Shown here piece after piece: positions 34,553 to 42,014 of a stretch of DNA of 64,000 nt. The notes beneath the pieces are model-generated. The model had not been told where the DNA came from. It did no database searches and saw nothing but the letters and a program-made list of their open reading frames with translations. A program made the position numbers and the translations under genes. The stretch comes from Collinsella aerofaciens (GTDB lineage: Bacteria > Actinomycetota > Coriobacteriia > Coriobacteriales > Coriobacteriaceae): contig NZ_JADMOP010000001.1 in assembly GCF_015558785.1 (NCBI RefSeq), positions 62,001-126,000 on the forward strand, written 5' to 3'. Position 1 is the stretch's first letter. The number at the start of each line of letters is the position of its first letter.

Positions 34553-35079
34553 AGGGCGAGCGCCCCATCGGGGTGCTGCTGGTGTTTGCTTGCCTGACCG
34601 TGGCGATAGCGGCGGTGCTTTGGGGGCTTAACGCCGCGCGGCAGCAGCGTCCTGGGGCCGCCTTCGATTCGGGCTCAGATTCGGCGGTGGCGTCTCAAAA
34701 AGATGAGATGCGAGATGCGGACGATTCGGATGTCGCTGTCACGGCGCAAACCTTTCTGCGGACGCTCGACAAGCGGTCTGGCACTGCGACGGATTCGCCT
34801 GGGGACAACGCGATTACGGTCCGGCTTGCATGGTCTGAGGACCGACCGATGACCGAGGCAGCGGCGGATATGTTACGCGCCTACCGCGAGGTGCCAACGG
34901 CCCAGCTCGCCCTGAGCGGCTATCTTGATATTAAGGGCAACGTATGGGGCGCCATCGTGCGCGATGGGCGCGGCTGGGTCGATATGGTGACGGTTGCCGC
35001 GGATGCCGGCGATGCCTCGTGCCGCCTGCGCGTGATCCGCCTGAGCCCGCAGGCATCGAACTCAAAGGAGGGGTCGTGA
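34516..35079 (+). CDS. Tad locus membrane protein of unknown function
   Basis: The frame overlaps the pilin by 37 bases and encodes up to 187 residues. A basic N-terminus precedes one hydrophobic helix (VLLVFACLTVAIAAVLWGLNAA) and then a soluble domain with conserved tryptophan-containing strands (GYLDIKGNVWGAIV, RGWVDMVTVAADAG). The start is uncertain: ATG 34516 has only a weak site. Its position suggests a minor assembly factor. I do not recognise the family. Confidence 0.65.
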   Translation: MERYQRGHQQPVEGERPIGVLLVFACLTVAIAAVLWGLNAARQQRPGAAFDSGSDSAVASQKDEMRDADDSDVAVTAQTFLRTLDKRSGTATDSPGDNAITVRLAWSEDRPMTEAAADMLRAYREVPTAQLALSGYLDIKGNVWGAIVRDGRGWVDMVTVAADAGDASCRLRVIRLSPQASNSKEGS

Positions 35080-35080
35080 A

Positions 35081-35299
35081 ATGCATGACGTCCTGCGCGA
35101 GGAATCTGCCCAAGCGACTGTGGAATACGCCATCGTCACGGTGGCGCTGTTATCGATCGTGCTGGCGATTGTGGGACTTTGGCGTGCTGGCACCGATGGA
35201 CGCTTGGCGGCGCTGGTTGAGCGGGCGGCATCCCATGGCGTTGCCTCGACGTCGGTTATCGACGCCGCTGCGGGCGCTAAGGACATCGCGTTGTATTGA
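35081..35299 (+). CDS. Second Flp/pilin-like protein
   Basis: The 72-residue product has EESAQATVEYAIVTVALLSIVLAIVGLW, very like the pilin but with Ala instead of Gly at the processing position. It may be a pseudopilin or a TadE-like minor subunit. GGAGGGG precedes ATG 35081 directly. It overlaps the next gene's likely start region. Confidence 0.78.
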   Translation: MHDVLREESAQATVEYAIVTVALLSIVLAIVGLWRAGTDGRLAALVERAASHGVASTSVIDAAAGAKDIALY

Positions 35300-35771
35300 T
35301 ATCGCGCGCGAGGACTGGGCGCAGTCTACGGTCGAGGCCGCTTTTTTGCTGCCGACGTTTCTGACGCTCATCCTTCTCGCACTGCAACCGGTGTGCCTGC
35401 TTTATACGCGCGCGGTCATGGAGTCTGCCGCCGCCGAGACCGCGCGGCTCATGATCACGACGACGGCGGAGGACGACGATCTTAAGGAGTTCACCCGCCG
35501 CCGGCTTGCCGCAGTGCCCAACGTTTCGATCTTTCATGCCGGCGGGCCGTTGTCGTGGGATATTGAGCTTAGCCGGGCCGATGCGGGTGGCGTCTCGTCC
35601 GTGTCCGTTTCCGGCGAGGTCAAGCCGTTGCCTGTGATCGGTGCGTTTGCGCAGGCTATGGGTGGTACCGCCGAGGGTGGCTACGTTGAGCTCAAGGTCG
35701 ATGTCTCGTATCAATCACGTCCCGAATGGCTGGAGGGAGATTATGATTCGTGGATTGCTGCATGGGATTAA
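35235..35771 (+). CDS. TadE-like minor pilin
   Basis: The 178-residue product has a basic N-terminus and WAQSTVEAAFLLPTFLTLILLALQ, the TadE N-terminal helix signature, followed by a periplasmic-type domain. The start is inferred: ATG 35235 lies inside the previous gene, has no clear ribosome site, and gives an arginine-rich leader; the conserved part begins at about 35305. It overlaps the next gene by 29 bases. Role is probably pilus initiation with TadG-like partners. Confidence 0.75.
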   Translation: MALPRRRLSTPLRALRTSRCIDIAREDWAQSTVEAAFLLPTFLTLILLALQPVCLLYTRAVMESAAAETARLMITTTAEDDDLKEFTRRRLAAVPNVSIFHAGGPLSWDIELSRADAGGVSSVSVSGEVKPLPVIGAFAQAMGGTAEGGYVELKVDVSYQSRPEWLEGDYDSWIAAWD

Positions 35772-37896
35772 GCGTTTCTGGTCTAGACGCGTTTTGACGC
35801 GCCGTCCGAGCTGCCATCGCAAGCGAGGCGGCTTTATGGGCCGCGCCGGTATCGACCTGTTTATCGAAGACGGTGCCTACACCACGCTTTCTTCTGCCGT
35901 GGTCATCCTAGTGGTGCTCACGTTGTTGTTTTCGTCGACCGCGGCGATATGGAGCATGTCGCGCGCGGGGGACACCCAGGTGGCGGCCGATAGCGGCGCG
36001 CTGGCGGGTGCCAACGTAGTGTCGTCCTATCACACGGCTGCCACGGTGGTTGATGCGAGCATCTTGAGTCTGGGGCTAGCGGGGTTTGCCACGATCGGGA
36101 CGGGCCTGGTCGCCATCCTCATCCCGGGTGCCGAACCAGTTGCCGGCAATATGGTCGACACCGGGATTGAGATCATTAAAACGCGCAACAAGTTTGCCAA
36201 AAGCGCATCGGAAGGCTTGCAGAAAATCGAGACGGCTCTGCCGTATCTGATTGCCGCGCGTGCCACGCAGGCGGTGTCGGCGCAGGATACCGATAGTGTG
36301 ACCTATACCGGTACGGCGCTTGCCGTGCCCAGGACGTCCGAGTCGGATTTCGTTGCGCTCGAGGGTTCTGAGATCTCGACCGATGCCATTAAAGACACAT
36401 CGAAAGATCTGGAGCGCGCAGCAGATGAGCTGCAGAAGGCCTTGGAGGAGACGGCGAAAGCAAAAGAACGCGCCTGGCTTGCGGATTGCGGTGGATCGGT
36501 TCCGGCTTCGGTCGGTAGCTGTTCATGCATGTGGGAACGTACGAGGAGTTTGGCAAAGCTCTCGGGTGAGCAGAACCCGCATTATGCCTCGAGCATTTCG
36601 TGGGAGCCACAGGTGGCGCTCGACCGCGCGAAGACCTACTACCGTCAACGCCTGGCAGACGAAAAACCGCAGGGTTCAAGCGTCGAGACGAAGGCGGAGT
36701 CGGCGGCGCGCAAGGCGTTTTACACCTATGCGAGTACAGAGGTCAATCGTGCATATGTAACCGAGGACGGAGATGAAGTCGCTTCCTATATCCCGCTGTT
36801 GCCGCGCAACACTGACGAGGTGCGAGCGACGGAACTCTATACCGATACGGTGTGGCCAACCAGTGCCATCGATGGCAAGACGTATCTGCATTACGGAACG
36901 AGTTGCCCCAACTATAAGAAGGGGGCGCCATGCGGGCTGGCCTCGGTTGCTGCTTATGACGGGCAGGACAAATGCAATAGATGCCATTTTGGTGTTTCGT
37001 CGCTCGGTGCCGTTGCGGCTCCTTCGACTTCTATCGAAAACGGCTTTGAGTACCACTTTGATCGATTCAAAGAGGCTCTGGAAGACTACGTCGAATGCCG
37101 CAACAAAGAACTCGAACTTGAGCGTCAGACCGAGGATGAGGCCGACCGTGCGGGCAATGCGTTTGACCAGGCCATTAAAGCGCTTTCCGGCGAGCGCCCG
37201 CGTATCGCCCCACCTGGCCGCAACGGCGTGGTCGCCTTTGCAGTTTCGGGTGACATTACCAGCCCCGATCAACTTAACTCCTCGTTTAACGCGGCAGTCA
37301 GGCTTGGCGATCGCGGTGCTATCTCTGCCGCGGTGCTGGCGCCCGATGAGGCGACGGCGCAAAACAACGTGCTTTCGCGATTTTTCTCGACATTGAAGGA
37401 ACGCTCGGGCGGCGTTGCCGGCGTGCTCGACGGCGTCATGGATGTTTGGGGACGGCTACTCGTGGGATACGGAGACATCCAAGGTTCGGCCGACGAACTT
37501 ATGGACGAGATGATTAAAGACCTAGGAGGGGGCAGCGGTGCGTTGGGCTCCATTGCATCGTGGCTCGGCGATACCGTTTCGGCGTCCGTGGCGGCGCTGG
37601 GACTCGAACCGTGCGATTTGCGTCTGAGAAAACCGGTGCTGACCGATACCGCCAATGTCATCAAAAGTCCGGGGTCCGATATCGCAGGCATCTCCAAAAC
37701 TCAAGATATCCTGCGAAAAATCCCCTTGGGTGTGACTGACCCTAAGGCACTTTGCGAGGCCTTGGAATATCACGTCGAGCGCACCATCAGCAGCGCGGTG
37801 TTCACGCTTGCGGAGATCCCGCTGCCCGGTGGCCGCTCCATCCCGCTCACTGTCGATGTTGCCACGCTGGTGGGAGCTTTTGGCGGTGGGTCGTAA
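35743..37896 (+). CDS. Large TadG-like pilus protein
   Basis: The 717-residue protein has a basic 25-residue start, then the TadG-type helix with SSAVVILVVLTLLFSSTAAIWS near residue 51 and the conserved QVAADSGALAGANVV stretch that TadG/TadE relatives share. A long outside region follows, including a coiled-coil part (SKDLERAADELQKALEETAKAK) and a cysteine-rich segment (CGGSVP, CSCMWE, later CPNYKKGAPCG and CNRCHFG) that may bind metal or form disulfides. It is larger than most TadG proteins and lacks an obvious VWA domain. TGGAGGGAGA precedes ATG 35743. Confidence 0.75.
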   Translation: MIRGLLHGIKRFWSRRVLTRRPSCHRKRGGFMGRAGIDLFIEDGAYTTLSSAVVILVVLTLLFSSTAAIWSMSRAGDTQVAADSGALAGANVVSSYHTAATVVDASILSLGLAGFATIGTGLVAILIPGAEPVAGNMVDTGIEIIKTRNKFAKSASEGLQKIETALPYLIAARATQAVSAQDTDSVTYTGTALAVPRTSESDFVALEGSEISTDAIKDTSKDLERAADELQKALEETAKAKERAWLADCGGSVPASVGSCSCMWERTRSLAKLSGEQNPHYASSISWEPQVALDRAKTYYRQRLADEKPQGSSVETKAESAARKAFYTYASTEVNRAYVTEDGDEVASYIPLLPRNTDEVRATELYTDTVWPTSAIDGKTYLHYGTSCPNYKKGAPCGLASVAAYDGQDKCNRCHFGVSSLGAVAAPSTSIENGFEYHFDRFKEALEDYVECRNKELELERQTEDEADRAGNAFDQAIKALSGERPRIAPPGRNGVVAFAVSGDITSPDQLNSSFNAAVRLGDRGAISAAVLAPDEATAQNNVLSRFFSTLKERSGGVAGVLDGVMDVWGRLLVGYGDIQGSADELMDEMIKDLGGGSGALGSIASWLGDTVSASVAALGLEPCDLRLRKPVLTDTANVIKSPGSDIAGISKTQDILRKIPLGVTDPKALCEALEYHVERTISSAVFTLAEIPLPGGRSIPLTVDVATLVGAFGGGS

Positions 37897-38372
37897 TGGG
37901 CATTCGCGCGGGCTTGCGCGAGGAGCGTGCCCAGGCGACGGTCGAGATGGCCGTGGTCACGCCTGTCCTGCTCGTGCTGGCTCTCGTCGCGTACAACGTC
38001 ATGATCTTTGCAGGCGCGGTCGCGCGCTTCGACCGCGTGGTGCCCGACATCGTGTTGGCGCACGCCGTGGCGTCGGAGGGGGAGGGCGACGAAAGCTCTG
38101 CCGATGCCTCGGCGACGGTTCAGACTCAAATTCTGAATGCCATGGAAGGCTATGACTTGCAGATCGAAGTGTCGAGCGAGCAAGGCGCGGAGGCATCGGA
38201 TGGTGGCCTGCTCTCCCTATCCGGTACGTTTAGGACCTACACCTGCACCATGCACTATGAGCCGTGGCCGGCTTCTCTCAGCATCGCTGGCGTTCCGCTG
38301 GGGGCGCCGACAACGTTGTCGCACGAGCGTGCGGTGACGGTCGATCCATGGCGTCCGGGGGTGGTCATGTGA
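37896..38372 (+). CDS. TadE/TadG-like minor pilin
   Basis: The 158-residue product starts at ATG 37896, overlapping the previous TAA by one base. It has ERAQATVEMAVVTPVLLVLALVAYNVMIF, the TadE N-terminal helix, and then a soluble domain of about 110 residues. This is the third such helix in the locus. Probably a minor subunit. Confidence 0.8.
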   Translation: MGIRAGLREERAQATVEMAVVTPVLLVLALVAYNVMIFAGAVARFDRVVPDIVLAHAVASEGEGDESSADASATVQTQILNAMEGYDLQIEVSSEQGAEASDGGLLSLSGTFRTYTCTMHYEPWPASLSIAGVPLGAPTTLSHERAVTVDPWRPGVVM

Positions 38373-38728
38373 CCGCGGTCTCGTCCTACATCGTCTACGC
38401 GCGGGCACTCAATAGGCTGGGTTGGACGCCGGCCGAGTTTGTGGTGGCGGAGTCGTTTGTCGTGCGCCTGCGCGGCATGCTGGGACGGCGTCCGGTTGCC
38501 GCCAACGGCCTGCCGCTCGTCATGGCGTTTCCACGCTGCTCTTCGGTCCATACGTGTTTTATGGCCTATCCCATCGACATCGCCTTCATCGATCGCGACG
38601 GCAATATCCTCGCGCGCTACGAAAACGTCCGCCCTTGGCGCATGTGCTCCTGCCCCGGCGCCTGGGCCGTACTAGAGCGTCCTTCAATCATTGTTTCGAC
38701 CCCTGCTCTCCAACGCGTGCCGGCTTAA
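38369..38728 (+). CDS. DUF192 protein at the end of the Tad operon
   Basis: The 119-residue protein is a complete DUF192 domain: RLRGMLGRRP near 30-40, LVMAFPRCSSVHTCFMAYPIDIAFID in the middle, RPWRMCSCPGAWAVLE near the end. GTG 38369 overlaps the previous stop by 4 bases (GTGA), so it is translated with the pilus genes. DUF192 has no known activity; many members are exported, but this one has no signal peptide. Its place in the operon suggests a role tied to pilus function, which is inference. Confidence 0.85.
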   Translation: MTAVSSYIVYARALNRLGWTPAEFVVAESFVVRLRGMLGRRPVAANGLPLVMAFPRCSSVHTCFMAYPIDIAFIDRDGNILARYENVRPWRMCSCPGAWAVLERPSIIVSTPALQRVPA

Positions 38729-38746
38729 GAATTGGCGACAGTGGAC

Positions 38747-38761
38747 TTTCGTCATACGAAA
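38747..38761. promoter_or_regulatory. Palindromic operator before the toxin-antitoxin pair
   Basis: TTTCGT-CAT-ACGAAA is a perfect 6-bp inverted repeat with a 3-base centre, 25 bases before the first gene. A ribbon-helix-helix antitoxin typically binds such a site. Confidence 0.6.
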
Positions 38762-38786
38762 TTGGGTAAGATGGAGGAGAAGATGC

Positions 38787-39053
38787 ATGGATGTTGAGAT
38801 TCATCCCAACGCTAAAAAGCACCTGACGGAAAAGCAGGTGCTTAGCGCTTGGCTTGCGGTTACTGAGTGCATTCGTCGCGAGTCGAAGGACGAGCCGCCG
38901 AGATGGCTTGCGATTGGATGGCTCCCAGACGGACGAAGCGTGGAGCTTGTCGCGGTCGAGCTTGTCCGTGGGTGGCTTATCATTCATGCCTTGTCTCCAG
39001 TCCAGAAGAAATTTTGGCAGGAGATTGAACAGGCTCGGCAAAGGGGTCGATGA
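38787..39053 (+). CDS. Putative toxin, first gene of a toxin-antitoxin pair
   Basis: The 88-residue protein reads VEIHPNAKKHLTEKQVLSAW, then RWLAIGWLPDGRSVELVAVEL and WLIIHALSP. The strand-rich middle with DGR and the HA motif resemble small RNase toxins of the BrnT/RelE-like fold, but the match is not specific. ATG 38787 follows GGAGGAG at 7 bases. It overlaps the antitoxin gene by 4 bases, which is typical for such pairs. The catalytic residues are not certain. Confidence 0.6.
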   Translation: MDVEIHPNAKKHLTEKQVLSAWLAVTECIRRESKDEPPRWLAIGWLPDGRSVELVAVELVRGWLIIHALSPVQKKFWQEIEQARQRGR

Positions 39054-39337
39054 TGGGCAAGACGTATACGGCCGCTAATGGTCAGGTTGTAACGGATGAA
39101 ATGATTGACGCGTGGTGCGAGTCGTACGAGCGCGGAGAGTTTCCGGATGGCGAACACACCGTTGGTGGGATCGTGCATGGACGGCCCCCGCTCTCAGGTG
39201 AGGGGACGGCAACGCTGTCGGTCAAGATTCCTCTGGGAATGAAGGAGGCCATTCGTCGACGGGCGGCTGCCGAGGGGATGACGCCAAGTGAGTTTGCCCG
39301 TGCGGCTCTGAGTGAAAAACTTCTTGCTGCCGGCTGA
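39050..39337 (+). CDS. Ribbon-helix-helix antitoxin
   Basis: The 95-residue protein ends in a ribbon-helix-helix DNA-binding domain (LSVKIPLGMKEAIRRRAAAE then GMTPSEFARAALSEKLL), preceded by about 50 residues that would wrap the toxin. ATG 39050 overlaps the toxin stop; ATG 39053 is the other possible start and has a better spacing to AAAGGGG. It should repress its own operon through the palindrome at 38747. Confidence 0.75.
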   Translation: MMGKTYTAANGQVVTDEMIDAWCESYERGEFPDGEHTVGGIVHGRPPLSGEGTATLSVKIPLGMKEAIRRRAAAEGMTPSEFARAALSEKLLAAG

Positions 39338-39400
39338 TGCCTCTGACGTGCCGATTTATAGAACCGAGGCTGTGCTCAAAAACTTTTTTAAAATTCTCGG

Positions 39401-39428
39401 TTGACCGGAACGCGTCCTTGGTTATACT
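39401..39428 (+). promoter_or_regulatory. Promoter of tRNA-Phe
   Basis: TTGACC at 39401-39406 and TATACT at 39423-39428 are 16 bases apart, 32 bases before the tRNA. Confidence 0.75.
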
Positions 39429-39460
39429 AATCAAGCCTTGAAACAAGGCACACCTCAAAT

Positions 39461-39515
<55 letters not shown>

Positions 39516-39533
<18 letters not shown>

Positions 39534-39764
39534 CCTTGAATTGACTAGGACCTCTGCAAAGGGGTCCTTTTCTTTTATACAGCCCCCACATGGAATCGAA
39601 CCCCGTGAGGGCGCGGAGCTGAGGAAACGCGTAAGCGTTTGCCAGCGCAGCTCGCAAGGCGCGTAAGCGCCGCAGCGGTCCGTCCGCGCAGCGCGCGGAC
39701 GCGATTCCCTTCCCCGCCACCTTGAATTGTTTAGGACCTCTGCAAAGGGGTCCTTTTCTTTTAT
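39516..39764 (+). repeat. Duplicated 3' end of tRNA-Phe with terminator
   Basis: A block of about 63 bases covering the T-arm end, acceptor strand and terminator (39516-39578) is repeated almost exactly at 39702-39764, 186 bases downstream. Between them lies an inverted copy of the T-arm (GGAATCGAACCCC at 39592-39604) and several small hairpins such as AAACGC-GTAA-GCGTTT and GGCGC-GTAA-GCGCC. The second copy lacks the 5' part of the tRNA. No gene is seen from 39534 to 39998. Confidence 0.85.
39548..39576 (+). terminator. Terminator of tRNA-Phe
   Basis: GGACCTCT-GCAA-AGGGGTCC hairpin followed by TTTTCTTTT. The same structure is repeated at 39734-39762. Confidence 0.88.
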
Positions 39765-39998
39765 GTGGACCCGCGGAAAATGCATCCCAGTCTTTTGCGA
39801 AAAACGGGACGCGCTTTCCGGCGCTTACTTCCGACGTGCGTGCACATCTCGGGCCCGCCCGCTCAGACATTCCTCCCGCTTTTGCGCCACTTTACAGACC
39901 GTTCGGTCGTCTGTCCGCATGCGCGGGTATACTCAAAACGATACTTTTCCTATGCAATACGATGCAGGCTCGGCCTGCACGATCCGAAGGGGGCAGTG

Positions 39999-41060
39999 AT
40001 GGAGAGGATACTCGGCGTTAATCTCTCTGGCTGGTTTATTCCCGAGCCTTGGGTGACCCCGTCGCTATACGCGGCGACCGGTGCATCCAACGCGGCCGAG
40101 CTGCAGAAGGCCATGGGCACCGCCGCCTATAACGAGCGCATGCGCCGTCATTACGAGACGTTTGTGAGCGAGGACGATTTCCGTCGCATGGCGCAGATCG
40201 GCCTCAACGCCGTGCGCCTGCCGGTGCCTTGGTATGCCTTTGGCTCACAGGAGTCCGATGCCTCCTACATCTCGGTTGTCGATTACATCGACCGCGCGAT
40301 TGAGTGGGCTGCCAAGTACAACATTCGCGTGCTGCTTGACCTGGCGACTGTGCCCGGTGGCCAGGGCGATTCCAACGATTCGCCCGCCACGCCGGAGGCT
40401 GTTGCCGAGTGGCATTCGTCCACCAACGGTCGTCATGTCGCACTCGACGTGCTCGAGCGCTTGGCCGATCGCTACGGCGAGGCCGAGAGCCTGCTGGGTA
40501 TTGAGCTGCTGGATACGCCGCAGATGAGTGTCCGCAAGAGCCTCTTCACCATGACGGATGGCATTCCTGCTCACTACCTGCGCAATTTCTATCGCGATGC
40601 TTACGAGCTCGTCCGTTCGTATATGCCCGAGGATAAGATCGTCGTTTTCTCGTCGTCGGGGCATCCCAGCGAGTGGAAGCATTTTATGCGCGGCGCCAAG
40701 TACAAGAACGTCTACATGGACCTTCACCTGTACCATTACCGCGACGAGCATGCGCTCGACATCACGAGCCCCCGCGGGCTGACGACGGCGATTTCGCGTA
40801 ACAAGCGCGAGCTTAAAGAAGCGATTTCAACTGGGTTCCCCGTGCTGGTGGGCGAATGGTCGGGCGCGGCGATCTTTGCCAACTCGTCGGTTACGCCCGA
40901 GGGCCGCAATGCCTACGAGCGCGTGTTTATCGCCAATCAGCTGGCTTCGTTTGCGCCGGCTGCCGGTTGGTTCTTCCAAACGTGGAAGACCGAGAAGCGC
41001 ATTGCAGCATGGGACGCCCGCGCGGCGCTCGGCACGCTCGAGCGCGGCATGATTGAATAG
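39999..41060 (+). CDS. GH5-family protein with altered catalytic motif
   Basis: The 353-residue protein follows the exo-beta-1,3-glucanase branch of GH5: GVNLSGWFIPEPWVTPSLY at residues 6-24, GLNAVRLPVPWYAF near 68-81, YIDRAIEWAAKYNIRVLLDL near 96-115, HLYHYRDEH near 245, and nucleophile E286 in LVGEWSGA. The expected acid/base Glu in the usual ELLNEP is changed: residues 169-174 read ELLDTP, so Thr173 takes its place. DLHGAPGSQNG of active relatives reads DLATVPGGQGD here. It may be inactive, a binding protein or an altered hydrolase. There is no signal peptide. ATG 39999 follows AAGGGGG. Confidence 0.82.
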   Translation: MERILGVNLSGWFIPEPWVTPSLYAATGASNAAELQKAMGTAAYNERMRRHYETFVSEDDFRRMAQIGLNAVRLPVPWYAFGSQESDASYISVVDYIDRAIEWAAKYNIRVLLDLATVPGGQGDSNDSPATPEAVAEWHSSTNGRHVALDVLERLADRYGEAESLLGIELLDTPQMSVRKSLFTMTDGIPAHYLRNFYRDAYELVRSYMPEDKIVVFSSSGHPSEWKHFMRGAKYKNVYMDLHLYHYRDEHALDITSPRGLTTAISRNKRELKEAISTGFPVLVGEWSGAAIFANSSVTPEGRNAYERVFIANQLASFAPAAGWFFQTWKTEKRIAAWDARAALGTLERGMIE

Positions 41061-41066
41061 GTTGAT

Positions 41067-41945
41067 ATGACGCAAAACAGCGCCCATACGGGCAAACTCT
41101 ATGTGGTCGGCACGCCCATCGGCAACCTGGGCGACCTGTCCCCGCGCGTTGGCGAAGCCTTTGCCGCTGCCGATGTCATCTGCTGCGAAGACACGCGTGT
41201 GACGTCAAAGCTGCTGATGCACCTGGGCATTTCCAAGCCGCTTGTCCGTTGCGACGAGAATGTGATCGCCAGCCGCGCCGCCGGCCTGGTCGACCGCCTG
41301 CTGGCGGGGGAGACCCTCGCCTTTGCCTCGGACGCCGGCATGCCGAGCGTGTCCGATCCCGGCCAGGCGCTGGTCGAGGCGGCGCGTGAGGCCGATGTGC
41401 CCGTCGAAGTTATTCCCGGGCCTTCTGCTTGCGTCACGGCGCTCGTTTCGTCCGGCATTCCCTGCGAGCATTTCTTCTTCGAAGGCTTTTTGGGTCGCAA
41501 GCACGGCGACCGCGTGCGCCGACTGCAGCGTCTTGCCGTGGTGCCCGGCGCACTCATCTTCTACGAGTCTCCACATCGCATCGTGGCGACGCTCGAGGCC
41601 GTGGCGGAGGTCTTTCCCCAACGTGAGGTTGCCGTCTGCCGCGAACTCACCAAGCTGCACGAGGAGGTCTTGCGCGGGCCCGCCGCCCAGCTCGCCGAGG
41701 AGCTGCGTGCTCGCGGCGAGGTAAAGGGCGAGATTGCGCTGGTCATCGCGCCGCCGAGCGAAGATGAGGAGGCCGGTATCGTGCCGGTTGGCGCCGCGGC
41801 AGCGGATCCCGACGAGGCTCTGCGCGAGGATATCCGCGCCGCGCTCGAGGAGGGAGAGCCCGCCTCTGCGGTGGCCAAGCGCCTGTCGCAGAAGTACTCG
41901 CGCCGTAAGCGCGATGTCTATGCCATGGTGCTCGATATGCAATAG
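41067..41945 (+). CDS. rsmI: 16S rRNA (cytidine1402-2'-O)-methyltransferase
   Basis: The 292-residue enzyme methylates the ribose of C1402 in the decoding centre. Family landmarks are YVVGTPIGNLGDLSPR at the start, CEDTRVTSKLL near 38, FASDAGMPSVSDPG near 90, VEVIPGPSACVTALVSSG near 112 and FFFEGFLGRK near 135. Length is usual for the family. It starts 6 bases after the GH5 stop, and the same transcript probably continues. Confidence 0.95.
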   Translation: MTQNSAHTGKLYVVGTPIGNLGDLSPRVGEAFAAADVICCEDTRVTSKLLMHLGISKPLVRCDENVIASRAAGLVDRLLAGETLAFASDAGMPSVSDPGQALVEAAREADVPVEVIPGPSACVTALVSSGIPCEHFFFEGFLGRKHGDRVRRLQRLAVVPGALIFYESPHRIVATLEAVAEVFPQREVAVCRELTKLHEEVLRGPAAQLAEELRARGEVKGEIALVIAPPSEDEEAGIVPVGAAAADPDEALREDIRAALEEGEPASAVAKRLSQKYSRRKRDVYAMVLDMQ

Positions 41946-42014
41946 ATGGAGGATATCCAGCCCTTGCGCTAGAATCATCCCCTGTATGCAACGTTTTTCT
42001 GGAGGACAAACCCC

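Noticed and set aside
34944-35234. Extended frame in front of the TadE-like gene
   Set aside because: It overlaps two well-supported genes in other frames and lacks any ribosome site; only the part from about 35235 has TadE features.
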